From contig CAZGOM010000008.1 of the NCBI GenBank assembly GCA_964527265.1, positions 1-64,000 of the forward strand: a DNA stretch of 64,000 bases. The letters run 5' to 3'. Position numbers and translations under genes: made by a program. This document shows, one piece after another, positions 33,397 through 42,589 of this stretch (position 1 is the first letter of the stretch; every line of letters begins with the position of its first letter). Below the pieces are notes generated by a model. That model made no database searches. It had not been told where the DNA came from and was given only the letters and a program-made list of their open reading frames with translations. The DNA is from CAZGOM01 sp964527265. Its GTDB lineage: Bacteria; Planctomycetota; Phycisphaerae; Phycisphaerales; Phycisphaeraceae.

Positions 33397-34317
33397 TTAA
33401 ATTGTTTGGGCGGCGATGGCGGGGAGGCCGGAGGTTTTTTGGGCGAGGGCGGCGAGGCGCGTGGCTTCTTGTGCGCTTGAGGCGAGGGCGAAGAGGGTGG
33501 AGCCTGAGCCGGTGATGTGGACGGGGGTGCCGAGCGCGTTTTGGAGTGTGCCCTTGGCCTGGCCCAAGCCGTTGGCGACGACGCAGGCGGGTTGGGCGAG
33601 GTCGTTGAAGAGAGAGTAAGTGTCGACAGGGCGCTTGGCGGCGATGTCCTTTACCCAGGCATCGGCGGGAGGGACGAGGGGCTTTTCGCGGGAGTAATTG
33701 TTGAGGGCGTCGAATGCGCCGTAGACGGGGCCGGTGGGGCAGCCGAAAGGGGGGAAGATCAAGGTGAGGTGGAGGACGTCGGAGAGGGGGACAGAGTCGA
33801 GTTTTTCACCCAGGCCGGAGACGATGGCCGAGGGTGTGCCGGTGAGGGCGCCGATGAGGAAGCCGACGTCAGAGCCGAGCTTCTGGCCGAGGGTGATGAG
33901 GGTGTCTTTGGGGATGTTGAGGTCGAATGCGCGATTAAGCCCGACGAGGGCGGCTGCGGCATTGCTGGAACCGCCGCCGAGACCGGCGCCTGTGGGGATG
34001 CGTTTGAGAAGGGAATAGTGGATGGGAAGCGGGCGGGCGAGGTGTTGCTCAAGGAGCTTGTGGGCGCGAAAGCCAAGGTCTTTTTCCAGGGGCCAATCGA
34101 TGGGGCAGCGCTTGGGAGCGTCAGGGGCGTAGGCCATTTCAAAGCGGGAGGGGGCGGAGGCGTCTGCCAGGGGAGTGAGGGTGAGGGTGTCTGCGAAGTC
34201 GAGGGTGACCATCCAACTGGATAGGGGGTGCATCCCCGAAGGCAGGGGTGAGCCAATGGCGAGCGTGAGATTGACCTTTGCCGGGCAAGCGAGGATGGTG
34301 GTTTTGTTAGTGGGCAT
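33397..34317 (-). CDS. ispE: 4-diphosphocytidyl-2-C-methyl-D-erythritol kinase
   Basis: GHMP kinase of the non-mevalonate isoprenoid pathway; phosphorylates CDP-ME. 306 residues with ACPAKVNLTLAIG at the N-terminus, the ATP-binding loop RIPTGAGLGGGSSNAAAALVGLNRAFDL, and the C-terminal substrate loop THITGSGSTLFAL-like segment PVHITGSGSTLFALA. Complete. Neighbours do not belong to the pathway. Confidence 0.93.
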   Translation of the reverse strand: MPTNKTTILACPAKVNLTLAIGSPLPSGMHPLSSWMVTLDFADTLTLTPLADASAPSRFEMAYAPDAPKRCPIDWPLEKDLGFRAHKLLEQHLARPLPIHYSLLKRIPTGAGLGGGSSNAAAALVGLNRAFDLNIPKDTLITLGQKLGSDVGFLIGALTGTPSAIVSGLGEKLDSVPLSDVLHLTLIFPPFGCPTGPVYGAFDALNNYSREKPLVPPADAWVKDIAAKRPVDTYSLFNDLAQPACVVANGLGQAKGTLQNALGTPVHITGSGSTLFALASSAQEATRLAALAQKTSGLPAIAAQTI

Positions 34318-34384
34318 GGGGAGTGAATTTTGATTTGAAAGAGGCTCTGGAACACCCTCATCCGACCCGGAGTCCCGGGCCGCT

Positions 34385-34400
34385 TTCCCCTGATGGGGAA
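34385..34400 (-). terminator. short hairpin between the 904-residue gene and ispE
   Basis: TTCCCC pairs with GGGGAA around TGAT. It sits between the stop of the 34417 gene and the ispE start, within a C/G-rich stretch, and lacks a T-run. Confidence 0.35.
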
Positions 34401-34416
34401 GGGTTAAGAGGGCGGG

Positions 34417-37113
34417 TTAGTCCATGGAAAGCATCATGAAGGTTTTCTTGGATCCTCTGGGGCGCAGGTCGGCCAAGCCGAGCCAGCCGTCCCATCCGCC
34501 GCCTTTGCCATCGAAGGTGACGTAGCATTGATTATTGCCGATTTTTTCGATGGTGGCATCATGCCATTCATCGAATTTCTTGGCTTCGACTTTCATGCCG
34601 ACGGCGGGTTTATTGGCGACGGCGGCAGGAGCGGCATCGGGTTTTGAGGGTTCGGTCGGGGCGGAGGCGGGTTTGGTTGTGTCAGGTTTGGCAGTATCAG
34701 GTTTAGGGGTGTCAGAGGCGGTGTTGCCGCCTTTCATTTGGACCTTGAGTTTTTCGACGAGGCCGGGGGAATCGACTGTTCCCACGACTTTGACGATGCG
34801 CTCGCGGGAGATGAAATCCATCTTGTCGTTTTTGATGAGGGTGACGGTGACGAGTTCGGGTTCGATTTTGGCGACGGTGGCGAATTCAGTGGCGCCGACG
34901 GAGGTGATCTGGACGATGTCGCCGGGCGAGATCTTGACGGCTGCAGGTTTTACAGGGGTTTCGTCGTTGTTCAAGGATTTGGGGCCGGTTTTACCATCGG
35001 AACTGAAGAGCGTGCCGTCGCCGCTGCCGGAAGAACTGGTTTCAGATCGGGAGGCGGGTTTTCCGTGCGGCTTGAAGGGGGGTTTGTCGGGGTTGTTGTT
35101 GGGGAAGTTGCGAATGGTGACGGCGATGTAGCGCTGGAGTTTGCTTTCGGCATCCTGGAAGCGTTTTTTCTCCGCCTGGGTTTTGGCGGATTTGTATTGG
35201 TCTATGAATGTCTGACGAGCGGTTTTCCAGCCCATTTCCTCCATCAACTGGATCTCATTTTCGATAGCAGAGAGCTTGAATTCCTTTTGCTCCATGACGG
35301 CGAGGGTGAGTTGTTCAACGCGGAGGGTGTTGGTTCGGAGGTAATCCAGGAGCGGTGCCGGGCACGGTGATGCCGAGCAGGCAACGGCGGCGAGGTGGTC
35401 GATGGGGTCACCGATCTCCAGTTCCTCGGCAAGCCGAAGGTCAGCGGTTTTTTTGTCGGCCTGGGAGGGATTCGTGATGGCCATGAGGGAGTCGCTGATA
35501 GAGCGGCGGGTTTCGTCGGATTGCCACTTGTTCAGGGCTTTGAGTTTTTCAGGGGTGAGCGATTCGCGGCAAGAGGTGAGGAGGAGCGCGGCAATACGCT
35601 TTTGGACGCGGCGATCAGGCTTGTCGACCGCAGCAAGCGCTTCAATGTTGTCCTTATCGAGCGGGTCGTAATCGGTTGAAGATGCGATTTTGAAATAGAG
35701 CTTTACGACGTCCGAGAGTGTATCGGGGCTGTTGGTTTTCCAATGTTCAGAGATGACCTCTATGGTTTGAGGTTTAATGCCTGGCTTGAAAGCCAGGGCA
35801 TAGATTTGCTCACGCTGTTTGGAGTCAGAGGCATCCAGGGCGATTTTGGCCATGACGGGGGCGTTGGGATCGTTGGTTGTGATGCTTTCGATCAGATCGC
35901 GAAGCAGGGGTTCCTTATCCTCCAACAGGTTCATTTTTTCCAAGGCGAGGGTGGAATTGAGCTTTGAGGCTGCTTTGAAGATTTTGGAAGTGTTGAGGGG
36001 TGGCGTAAAGAGGTAATCGCGGATCAGAGCGTCGGCTTTTTCATCCTGGGCACTGTTTTGCAGCAGGGCCATGTAGGTGAGCTGAGCCAGCTCGTCGGCT
36101 TTTTCTTCCAGACAGATATCAAGGATGAGGCGCTTGTTGAGGCTGGGAGTCATGAATGTGACGAACTCTGCCTGGAAATCCTCAGAGGTGGCTTGAGTGC
36201 GGTTTTTGATGACTTTGCGCAAATCCTGGGTGAATTTGGGCGTTGATTTCTCGGGTCCCAATTGATAGAAGAGGCGGCCCGCGGGGGTGAGGGATTCGAG
36301 ATAGAGGCGTTTTTCTTCCGCAGCGCGGTTGCGTTCCTGCTGGGCGCGTTCCTGCTCTTGCCTTTGTTCACGCGCAGCTTTCTGCGACGGAGTTTCCTGA
36401 ACGGGGGCGGATTGGTGGGAGTCGGGGGATGACTCCAAATCGGGATTATTGCTGGAATTACCGGGTGATGGCAGGAAGGTTTTCAAACTGAGGCCGAGAG
36501 TGAGGATCAGGATAAAAAGGCAGATGTAAAAGAAGATCGAGATGGCAACCAGCTTGAGCCACATGACAACCGTAATCACCAGGCTGTGAACGTGGCTGGC
36601 CCGGGTAATGACGGATGTGACCTTCCAGGAAACCAGGAACGGCAGGACCATGATGAAGCATGCCAAAGCGCAGCCGAGGACTCCTGTTGTGCCCGGAGCT
36701 GCCGCAACGCGATCAGGTTTGGGAAAAGCGGAGAAGAGTAACCCCAAAAGAAAAAGCCCGAGGAACAGGAGCAAAAAGGTCAGCGTGGTCATGACGAGGG
36801 TGGCGCCGAGCCAACCGCAGGCGACCCAATGCGGGTGGGTGCCGAGTTTCAGGAGGCCACCGGTGAGACGAAAGGAGATGCTGAAAAGAAAAACATAGAG
36901 GGCATATAGAGCGAGGAGGATGCCGTAAACGAGAATGACGGTGCCCATGGCCGCAGGTTTGCTGTTGGGAGCAAAGGCCACGCCGACTCCCAACATGATG
37001 ACATTGAGGAGCAGGATAAAAGACCAGCACAGGACGGCGAGGTGTTTGCCGCGCAAGGCGGCGTCGTCCATGAGAGACTGAGATTGGCGCGGTGCTGGTT
37101 TGAACTGGCTCAT
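34417..37113 (-). CDS. large membrane protein with SH3-like and Tudor/Agenet-like C-terminal domains
   Basis: 898 residues from ATG 37113 (GGGGGAT upstream; an in-frame ATG at 37131 adds six). Four to five hydrophobic segments lie in the first 215 residues (LAVLCWSFILLLNVIMLGVGVAFA; TVILVYGILLALYALYVFLFSI; LTFLLLFLGLFLLGLLFSAF; MWLKLVAISIFFYICLFILILTL). A charged coiled coil follows (QKAAREQRQEQERAQQERNRAAEEKR), then a long helical region, then an SH3-like stretch (ISPGDIVQITSVGATEFATVAKIEPELV), a Pro/Lys/Thr linker, and a final module VGMKVEAKKFDEWHDATIEKI...WDGWLGLADLRP resembling eukaryotic Tudor-knot/Agenet domains. No family is recognised for the whole protein. Confidence 0.72.
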   Translation of the reverse strand: MSQFKPAPRQSQSLMDDAALRGKHLAVLCWSFILLLNVIMLGVGVAFAPNSKPAAMGTVILVYGILLALYALYVFLFSISFRLTGGLLKLGTHPHWVACGWLGATLVMTTLTFLLLFLGLFLLGLLFSAFPKPDRVAAAPGTTGVLGCALACFIMVLPFLVSWKVTSVITRASHVHSLVITVVMWLKLVAISIFFYICLFILILTLGLSLKTFLPSPGNSSNNPDLESSPDSHQSAPVQETPSQKAAREQRQEQERAQQERNRAAEEKRLYLESLTPAGRLFYQLGPEKSTPKFTQDLRKVIKNRTQATSEDFQAEFVTFMTPSLNKRLILDICLEEKADELAQLTYMALLQNSAQDEKADALIRDYLFTPPLNTSKIFKAASKLNSTLALEKMNLLEDKEPLLRDLIESITTNDPNAPVMAKIALDASDSKQREQIYALAFKPGIKPQTIEVISEHWKTNSPDTLSDVVKLYFKIASSTDYDPLDKDNIEALAAVDKPDRRVQKRIAALLLTSCRESLTPEKLKALNKWQSDETRRSISDSLMAITNPSQADKKTADLRLAEELEIGDPIDHLAAVACSASPCPAPLLDYLRTNTLRVEQLTLAVMEQKEFKLSAIENEIQLMEEMGWKTARQTFIDQYKSAKTQAEKKRFQDAESKLQRYIAVTIRNFPNNNPDKPPFKPHGKPASRSETSSSGSGDGTLFSSDGKTGPKSLNNDETPVKPAAVKISPGDIVQITSVGATEFATVAKIEPELVTVTLIKNDKMDFISRERIVKVVGTVDSPGLVEKLKVQMKGGNTASDTPKPDTAKPDTTKPASAPTEPSKPDAAPAAVANKPAVGMKVEAKKFDEWHDATIEKIGNNQCYVTFDGKGGGWDGWLGLADLRPRGSKKTFMMLSMD

Positions 37114-37281
37114 TGTGGAGAGATCCCCCATGTAATGTCATTTGCCCGGAAGTCGCGTGTCAGGTAATTTCACGAGGCTCCACTCTGAGCCTGGACTCGC
37201 ACGTAAACCGGTATTGTACCAATCACGACCTGCCCTGTGACTTGACGGGCACTCTCTGAATCTCACCCTTTGGACCTATCA

Positions 37282-38334
37282 ATGAAGCCTATTCAACCCA
37301 GCTCTGCCTTGAGCATCCGCCCCGCTTTGATGGCTTGGAAGCCGAAAGTGCCGAAGTTGGCTTTTGATGCGAAGGATGCCAAATCAGCCAAGGCTTGGCA
37401 GAAGGGGGCGCGAAAGGCGTTTGAGGCTGCCCTGGGGCCGGTGATTCCGTCGGTGAAGTTGAAGGTGAAGGTGTTGGAGAAGAAGCAATGCGATGGGTAC
37501 ACGCGGCAGAAGCTGACGATTGCAACGGGACCGGGGATCGAAGCGCTGGCGTGGTTTTGCGTGCCGGATGGATTGTCTGCTTCACGGTCTGAGAAACGGC
37601 CGGCGGTGATTGCGACGCCTGGGCATGGAATCGGCGCCAAGGATCTGGTGGGGATGAATGCGTTGGGCCAGCCGCGCACGGAGGGGCTGGGGTATCAAAA
37701 GGATTATGCATTGCAGGCGGTGCGGCTGGGTTATCCCACGCTGGCGATAGAGCCGATGGGTTTTGGAGATCGGCGTGACACTTTGATGCTGGAAGGCAAA
37801 TCGGGCGAGTCGGGGTGTCAGGCGGCATTCAATGTAAGCTTGATGCTTGGGTATACGCTGGCGAGGATCCGAGCCAACGATATTCAGAGGGGGATCGATT
37901 TTCTGGAAGGCGTGGGTTTTGTGGATGCGGGGAAGGTGGCGCTGATGGGGATTTCGGGCGGCGGGCAGATGACGCTGTGGACGACGGCGATTGAGCCGCG
38001 CATCAAGGCGGCGGTGGTGTCTGGGTATTTCAACACGTTCCAGGATTCGGTGATGGCGATGCATCACTGCGTGTGCAACTTCATTCCTGGTGTGGCGCAG
38101 TCGCTGGAGATGACAGACCTGGGGGCGCTGATCGCACCCAGGCCATTGTTGATCGAAGGTGGAACGCTGGACCCGATTTTCCCGATCAAGGCGACGCGGG
38201 AATCAATTGCGAAGATCAAGAAGATCTACAAGACATTCGGCATGCCTGAGAATGTGGAAGCAGATGTGTTTGAAGGCGAACATCAGTGGTCAGGCAAACA
38301 CGTCCCCGCGTTTTTGGCGAAGGCGTTTGCTTGA
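37282..38334 (+). CDS. alpha/beta hydrolase (acetyl-xylan-esterase/dienelactone-hydrolase-like)
   Basis: 350 residues from ATG 37282. Oxyanion region RPAVIATPGHGIGAKD, nucleophile elbow GISGGGQMT (Ser in G-x-S-x-G), acid in GGTLDPIFP and His in EGEHQWSG near the end, so the Ser-Asp-His triad is in place. No signal peptide, so likely cytosolic. It resembles the N-terminal half of the 671-residue protein at 39083, 750 bp away on the other strand. Substrate unknown; esters of plant or algal glycans are typical for relatives. Confidence 0.85.
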   Translation: MKPIQPSSALSIRPALMAWKPKVPKLAFDAKDAKSAKAWQKGARKAFEAALGPVIPSVKLKVKVLEKKQCDGYTRQKLTIATGPGIEALAWFCVPDGLSASRSEKRPAVIATPGHGIGAKDLVGMNALGQPRTEGLGYQKDYALQAVRLGYPTLAIEPMGFGDRRDTLMLEGKSGESGCQAAFNVSLMLGYTLARIRANDIQRGIDFLEGVGFVDAGKVALMGISGGGQMTLWTTAIEPRIKAAVVSGYFNTFQDSVMAMHHCVCNFIPGVAQSLEMTDLGALIAPRPLLIEGGTLDPIFPIKATRESIAKIKKIYKTFGMPENVEADVFEGEHQWSGKHVPAFLAKAFA

Positions 38335-38367
38335 GAGCGGCGTGAAATGGGGCGGATGGAGCGCGAG

Positions 38368-38865
38368 TCACCCGTTGATGGTGGCGTCGTCGCGTTGAAG
38401 GGCAAGCTCAATGTGCGTGGGGGTGAGGATGTTCATGCGCGGGCTGAGGAATTCAGCGCGTTGGGAAAGGACTTCAATGCCGACCATGCTTTGGAAGGAC
38501 GGGGCATTGCGGGCGGGGCCGGCTTCGTAGCGCTGGAGTTTTTCGAGGAGCTTGTCCCACTCGGCATCGACGGCGAGGAAGGAATCCAGTGCGCGTGCAA
38601 AACCGGAAATGGTGACGACGTCTTCATGGTCAGGGGAGGAGAAGACCCAAGTGCATTCCGGGCGTGCTTGAAGTTCTTCGAGTTTGCGTGTGCTTAGGCG
38701 TGTGAGGAAATAAAATCGAGTGAGGTCCTGGTTGGGCGTGCCGACACACCAGCGGGCGGCAGGAAAACCTGTTGGGCTGTGGGTGATGAAGAGGCCGGCA
38801 GGGTTTGCGGTGACAACTTGATGGGCCTGGCGGAGGAGAAAATCGTTAAATGGGTCTGTGGGCAT
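38368..38865 (-). CDS. FMN-binding split-barrel protein (pyridoxamine-phosphate-oxidase-like)
   Basis: 165 residues from ATG 38865. The pattern NPAGLFITHSPTGFPAARWCVGTPNQDLTRFYFLTRLSTRKLEELQARPECTWVFSSPDHEDVVTISGFARAL matches the general-stress-protein-26 branch of the split-barrel fold, which binds FMN or F420-like flavins, not true PdxH. Function is generic: possible flavin-dependent oxidoreductase. The neighbour, a hydrolase in the opposite direction, ends 34 bp from its stop. Confidence 0.8.
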   Translation of the reverse strand: MPTDPFNDFLLRQAHQVVTANPAGLFITHSPTGFPAARWCVGTPNQDLTRFYFLTRLSTRKLEELQARPECTWVFSSPDHEDVVTISGFARALDSFLAVDAEWDKLLEKLQRYEAGPARNAPSFQSMVGIEVLSQRAEFLSPRMNILTPTHIELALQRDDATING

Positions 38866-38938
38866 AAAGCTAAATGAGTAGAGTGACAAGCGAATTGGGG
38901 TGTAAGACTGGAAAGAGGATAGAGAGTAGAAGTGTTAA

Positions 38939-38999
38939 ATTCAATACATTGTTGAATTTGTGTTAGAAAAAAAGACGCTTGTTATTGCACGTGTAATAA
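38939..38999. promoter_or_regulatory. AT-rich intergenic region with two palindromes
   Basis: ATTCAA/TTGAAT (38939-38957) and the near-perfect TTATTGCACGTGTAATAA (38982-38999, CACGTG centre, one mismatched pair). The surrounding 200 bp is much richer in A/T than the window average. Likely operator and promoter sites for 38368-38865 (minus), or a structured region; no specific factor is proposed. Confidence 0.4.
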
Positions 39000-39082
39000 G
39001 AGGTTAGAGACTAAAGTGGGTGAATTAGATAAGCGTGCCCAGGGGGCTGGTACTGATTTTTAACCTAGCTTTTGATGGGAAG

Positions 39083-41011
39083 TTAAAGAGTGTCTAGAAG
39101 TTGGGGGATGTCAAATTCCTTGAGCATGCCGTGGATGGCATTGGTTTCGGAGATCAAGTGGCGGTCGTATGCGACTTGAGCGAGTTGCGAGGCGAAGGAT
39201 TTTGGGAGGCCGGGGAAGCTGGTGTGCTTAAGGCGGGAGTCTGCGACGGCGGCGAGGAGGCCTGTGAAGGAGAGCGAGTCGTGTGCGACGATGGCGAGGT
39301 TGTCGGGGTCGACGTCGGGGCGGGTGCGAAGGTAATCGAATGCGCGGGTGATGTCGTAGGCCTGTGCGCAGACGAAGTTATCGGCGAGCATCCAGAGGTT
39401 GTAGGCGTGCATGAAAGTTGTGCCGTAGTGGCGGGTTTCATCGCCTGGGATGGTGACGTCGGTTTTGACGGCGCCTTGGGCGCGTGGGTCAAAGACCATG
39501 AGAAGGCGGTTGCCTGTCCAGAGCTTGTGCCAGCGGGTGAGGAAATCCCACTCGAAGGCATTGTCCGTGCCTTCGGGGAGGACCAGAAGGGTGGCCTGGA
39601 GTTTGCCTTGGGCTTTTTCGGGCTTGGCGATGAGGGCGGAGACGGCGATGGATTTTTCTGAGTAGAAGTGGACTTTTTCGCCGAAGATGCCGAGCGCGGA
39701 TTTGGATTCGAGGTGGCGGGCGTGGATGGGGGTGGCGTGACGGTCTTTGTTGACGAGGGCGCGGACTTTGGCCCGGAGTTGATCTTTGGAGAGAGCGGAG
39801 GGGGTGGGGATGCGTGCGACGGTGACTTCCATGAGTGATGGCACGGCAAAGTCCATCAGCACCTGGCCGGATTTGGTGCAGTTGAGTTTTTCGACGGGGA
39901 GTTCGGGCGCGGGAGCGAGCTTCAGCTCGGTTTCTGGTTTGTGGAGGAGGTGTTTGTTGAAGAACTTGACCATGGCGCAGCGGAGGGCGTGAGAGAAGCC
40001 GTGCTGGACGTTATCGACGAACCATTCGACGTTGGATTCTTTGCCCAAGAGGCCATAGATGCGCTGGAGCTGGTTGAAGGTCCACTGGGTGCCTTCATTG
40101 GGAAAGAAGTCATAGGCGGCGGAAAGGATGAGAAGGGGCTTGGGTGCGAGGCCCATCAGCATGTCGGGGAAGTCGATGTGGTTTGGAAAGGTGCCAAAGG
40201 TGTTCTGCTCGGCATCGTGAGGATTGCGGCAGGCGAGGAACTCGCGGCGTGCATTGACATAGCAGCTTGGGGCGGCGGCGGCGAGGCGCTCGTCGAAGAG
40301 GCATTGATAGGTGGTTTGGGTGCCGCCGCCGGAGTTGCCGGTGGCGGCGATTCTGGCGGGGTCGATTTCGGGGCGGGAAAGGAGGTAATCGACGGCGCGG
40401 AGATTGTCCCAGATGAAATAGCGGGAGATGTTTTCACCGATGAGGGAAGAAGCCAGGCCGATGTGGGTGTGTTCGAGCGTACACCAGGGGACGATCTGGG
40501 CGCCGGTGGCGCGGTCGATCATCTGAAGGCGTTCGCCCTGGCCGGTGGGATCGACCATGAGGGCGGCAAAGCCGTTCTGGGCGAGTAGCCCGGCGACACC
40601 TTGGTAATAGGCCTTGCCGGTGCCGGCGTGGCCGCAGAAGACGACGACGCCGGGGATGCGGCCACCATCTGAAGGGCGATTTTTAGGAAGGTAGAAGTTG
40701 GTGGTGACGTGATGATTTGGGAGGGATTCGAAGATGACGTTTTCAATGGTGTAGTCGGGCTGGTCAATGGTGGCCGTGGTGCGGGCATTGAGATTTTGCG
40801 GGGGTGCATTGGCCGGGAGGCCGCCAATGCCGTCGAGGAAGGCCTGGCGGGTGCGTTTAACCCAGTTTGAGATATCAGCGGGGGTGGCGAGGGCGTCGCG
40901 GAGTTTATCGGCTTGTGCGAGATGCGCGGCAGCGCGGGAGGTAATATTGCGGTGGATCTGGCCGGCAGGGTCGGCGAAGCCATCAAGGCGGGGATTGAAT
41001 TTAGGGAGCAT
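39083..41011 (-). CDS. dual alpha/beta-hydrolase domain protein
   Basis: 642 residues from ATG 41011. The N-terminal half resembles acetyl xylan esterases (VVVFCGHAGTGKAYYQGVAGLLAQNGFAALMVDPTGQGERLQ; elbow ATGNSGGGTQT; Asp and His in SAAYDFFPNEG and NVQHGFSHA). The C-terminal half repeats the fold (LLVLPEGTDNAFEWDFLTRW, DYLRTRPDVDPDNLAIVAHDSLSFTGLLAA) but the elbow serine is replaced in AHDSLS, so it is probably inactive. A duplicated-hydrolase fusion; the second copy may be structural. No signal peptide from this start. Confidence 0.82.
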   Translation of the reverse strand: MLPKFNPRLDGFADPAGQIHRNITSRAAAHLAQADKLRDALATPADISNWVKRTRQAFLDGIGGLPANAPPQNLNARTTATIDQPDYTIENVIFESLPNHHVTTNFYLPKNRPSDGGRIPGVVVFCGHAGTGKAYYQGVAGLLAQNGFAALMVDPTGQGERLQMIDRATGAQIVPWCTLEHTHIGLASSLIGENISRYFIWDNLRAVDYLLSRPEIDPARIAATGNSGGGTQTTYQCLFDERLAAAAPSCYVNARREFLACRNPHDAEQNTFGTFPNHIDFPDMLMGLAPKPLLILSAAYDFFPNEGTQWTFNQLQRIYGLLGKESNVEWFVDNVQHGFSHALRCAMVKFFNKHLLHKPETELKLAPAPELPVEKLNCTKSGQVLMDFAVPSLMEVTVARIPTPSALSKDQLRAKVRALVNKDRHATPIHARHLESKSALGIFGEKVHFYSEKSIAVSALIAKPEKAQGKLQATLLVLPEGTDNAFEWDFLTRWHKLWTGNRLLMVFDPRAQGAVKTDVTIPGDETRHYGTTFMHAYNLWMLADNFVCAQAYDITRAFDYLRTRPDVDPDNLAIVAHDSLSFTGLLAAVADSRLKHTSFPGLPKSFASQLAQVAYDRHLISETNAIHGMLKEFDIPQLLDTL

Positions 41012-41158
41012 GGTTGTTGCCTGGGCGTGGAGTTGGAAGGGTGTGGAAACGGTTCCATGATAATGGATGAACTGGTTTATGGGTGGGGGATCAGCCAATG
41101 AGATTCCATCGCGGGTGATGAAAACACGCGATGGACTTTGGGCGCATGCGGGATGGAT

Positions 41159-42439
41159 TTACTTTTTGACGATTGGCTGAGGGAATTCGCACTTTCCGGC
41201 GTCGATTTCGGCTTGCCATTGGGGCTGCATTTTGACGCCGGGGGCCAGAAGAAGTCTGGGGGTGTATTCGTAGACGGGTTTGGGATTCTGGCGGCTCTGG
41301 ACAGAGCGGTAGAGTGCGCGGCGATTGGGGCCGGTCAGGATGGCGGCATGCTGGGTGACGGACCAGTTTTCCTTGGGGTTGCGGACGGATGTGCCGCGGG
41401 CTTCTCCGGCGAGGCAGATGCGGTCGGGGTAGGGGACGGCGTGGTCTGCGGCGATGTCGAGGGCGTCCCAGATGTTGGGCTTGCCCTGGGCCGCTTTGCG
41501 GGTGAGTTCGGTGAGGCGGCGGTAGCGCAGGCGGGAGCCACCGTGGTAGTTGATTTCCAGGGAATCGGCTTCGGATTCGCCTTTGATGGCAGCAGCGCGC
41601 TTGCAGCGTTCAAGCTGGAAAGCATGGAGGTTTTCATCGAGATAGGCGCAAGCGGTGATGGCGGCTTCGCCGTTGGGGCCGGCTTTGCGGTGGGCGACGC
41701 GGGTGTTGGTTTTTTCAGAGATGGCGGCACGGCCTTTGGTGTCGACGAGGATCTTGTTGCCCGGGCCCCAGAATTCATTGAAGCGCTCAAGGAAAGAGAT
41801 CATGACGTCGATGTTGTCAAAGAAGTCTTTGGGTAGCAGGTACTGGTAGGTGAAGGGATCGGCGGGAAAGGTGCATTTGGGGGCATCGTCGAGTACGACG
41901 GCGGAGGAGACGCCGCCCTGAACCCAATAGATGGAGTCTGGCTTGTTGCGTTCAAAGATGAAGTCCGGCACGAGGGTGGCCAGGGGAGTCATGTCGTCTA
42001 GAAGAGCGATGTCGCGGTTATCACTGATGGTGACGCCTTCGGAGCCACCGGGGATGTAGACATTGGTGCAGCCGGTTGCGGTGAGATGATCCCAGCGGCC
42101 GAGATGATTGGTTTCCAGGAAGCGGGTCTGGAAGAAGAAGGCGGAGTAATGATGGGCGGTTTGGAGGTCACCGAGGCCGGAGGCTTCTTTGAAGCCTTCG
42201 CGCTCGGCTTGTAGGAGATCAGCATGGCCGCGGAGTTCGGGGAAGAGGGTGTAATCGGGCGTGCAGGCAAGGCGGTCAGCGTCGTATTTGACGAGCGCCT
42301 GGGCGAGGTCTTCTTCGAAGGTGGGGTAGAGGATGCGCCACTCTGCGAACTGGGCTTTGATGGCGGCGTCAGACTGGGGTTTGGAGGCTTTGGCGCCGGC
42401 TGCGCGACCGGCGGCTAAGCCGCGTTCACGTGGGGTCAT
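41159..42439 (-). CDS. C45/Ntn-hydrolase-like protein (tentative)
   Basis: 426 residues. The segment LTATGCTNVYIPGGSEGVTISDNRDI fits the autoprocessing site and following strand of acyl-CoA:6-aminopenicillanate-acyltransferase-like (C45) Ntn hydrolases, in which the Cys in G-C-T would become the N-terminal nucleophile. Later pieces (NYHGGSRLRYRRLTELT; YPDRICLAGEA; WSVTQHAAILTGPNRRALYRS) also fit, including a late His/Asn pattern. The fold call is moderate. No exported signal. The likely reaction is hydrolysis or acyl transfer on an amide. Confidence 0.5.
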   Translation of the reverse strand: MTPRERGLAAGRAAGAKASKPQSDAAIKAQFAEWRILYPTFEEDLAQALVKYDADRLACTPDYTLFPELRGHADLLQAEREGFKEASGLGDLQTAHHYSAFFFQTRFLETNHLGRWDHLTATGCTNVYIPGGSEGVTISDNRDIALLDDMTPLATLVPDFIFERNKPDSIYWVQGGVSSAVVLDDAPKCTFPADPFTYQYLLPKDFFDNIDVMISFLERFNEFWGPGNKILVDTKGRAAISEKTNTRVAHRKAGPNGEAAITACAYLDENLHAFQLERCKRAAAIKGESEADSLEINYHGGSRLRYRRLTELTRKAAQGKPNIWDALDIAADHAVPYPDRICLAGEARGTSVRNPKENWSVTQHAAILTGPNRRALYRSVQSRQNPKPVYEYTPRLLLAPGVKMQPQWQAEIDAGKCEFPQPIVKK

Positions 42440-42503
42440 GGGAGGGCCTTGTTGATTTTATAGGTTGATGTGAGATGTGATTATCTGGGGGAAGAGAAGA
42501 TTC

Positions 42504-42546
42504 GTCCAGAGTCCAGTGTCCAGAGTCCTGGGTCGATGAGAAGAGG
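42504..42546 (+). repeat. heptamer-period array 8 (GTCCAGA GTCCAGT GTCCAGA GTCCTGG GTCGATG)
   Basis: Between two minus-strand genes yet G-rich-type orientation is kept on the plus strand. Trailing AGAAGAGG as in array 4. Confidence 0.75.
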
Positions 42547-42589
42547 GGACTGTGGGTTGGTTTAATTGTGCGGTTGAGCCGCAGAGCAT

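Noticed and set aside
14715..38865. Possible second pdxH at 38368
   Set aside because: Shares the split-barrel fold but lacks the PdxH C-terminal signature; kept as an FMN split-barrel protein instead.
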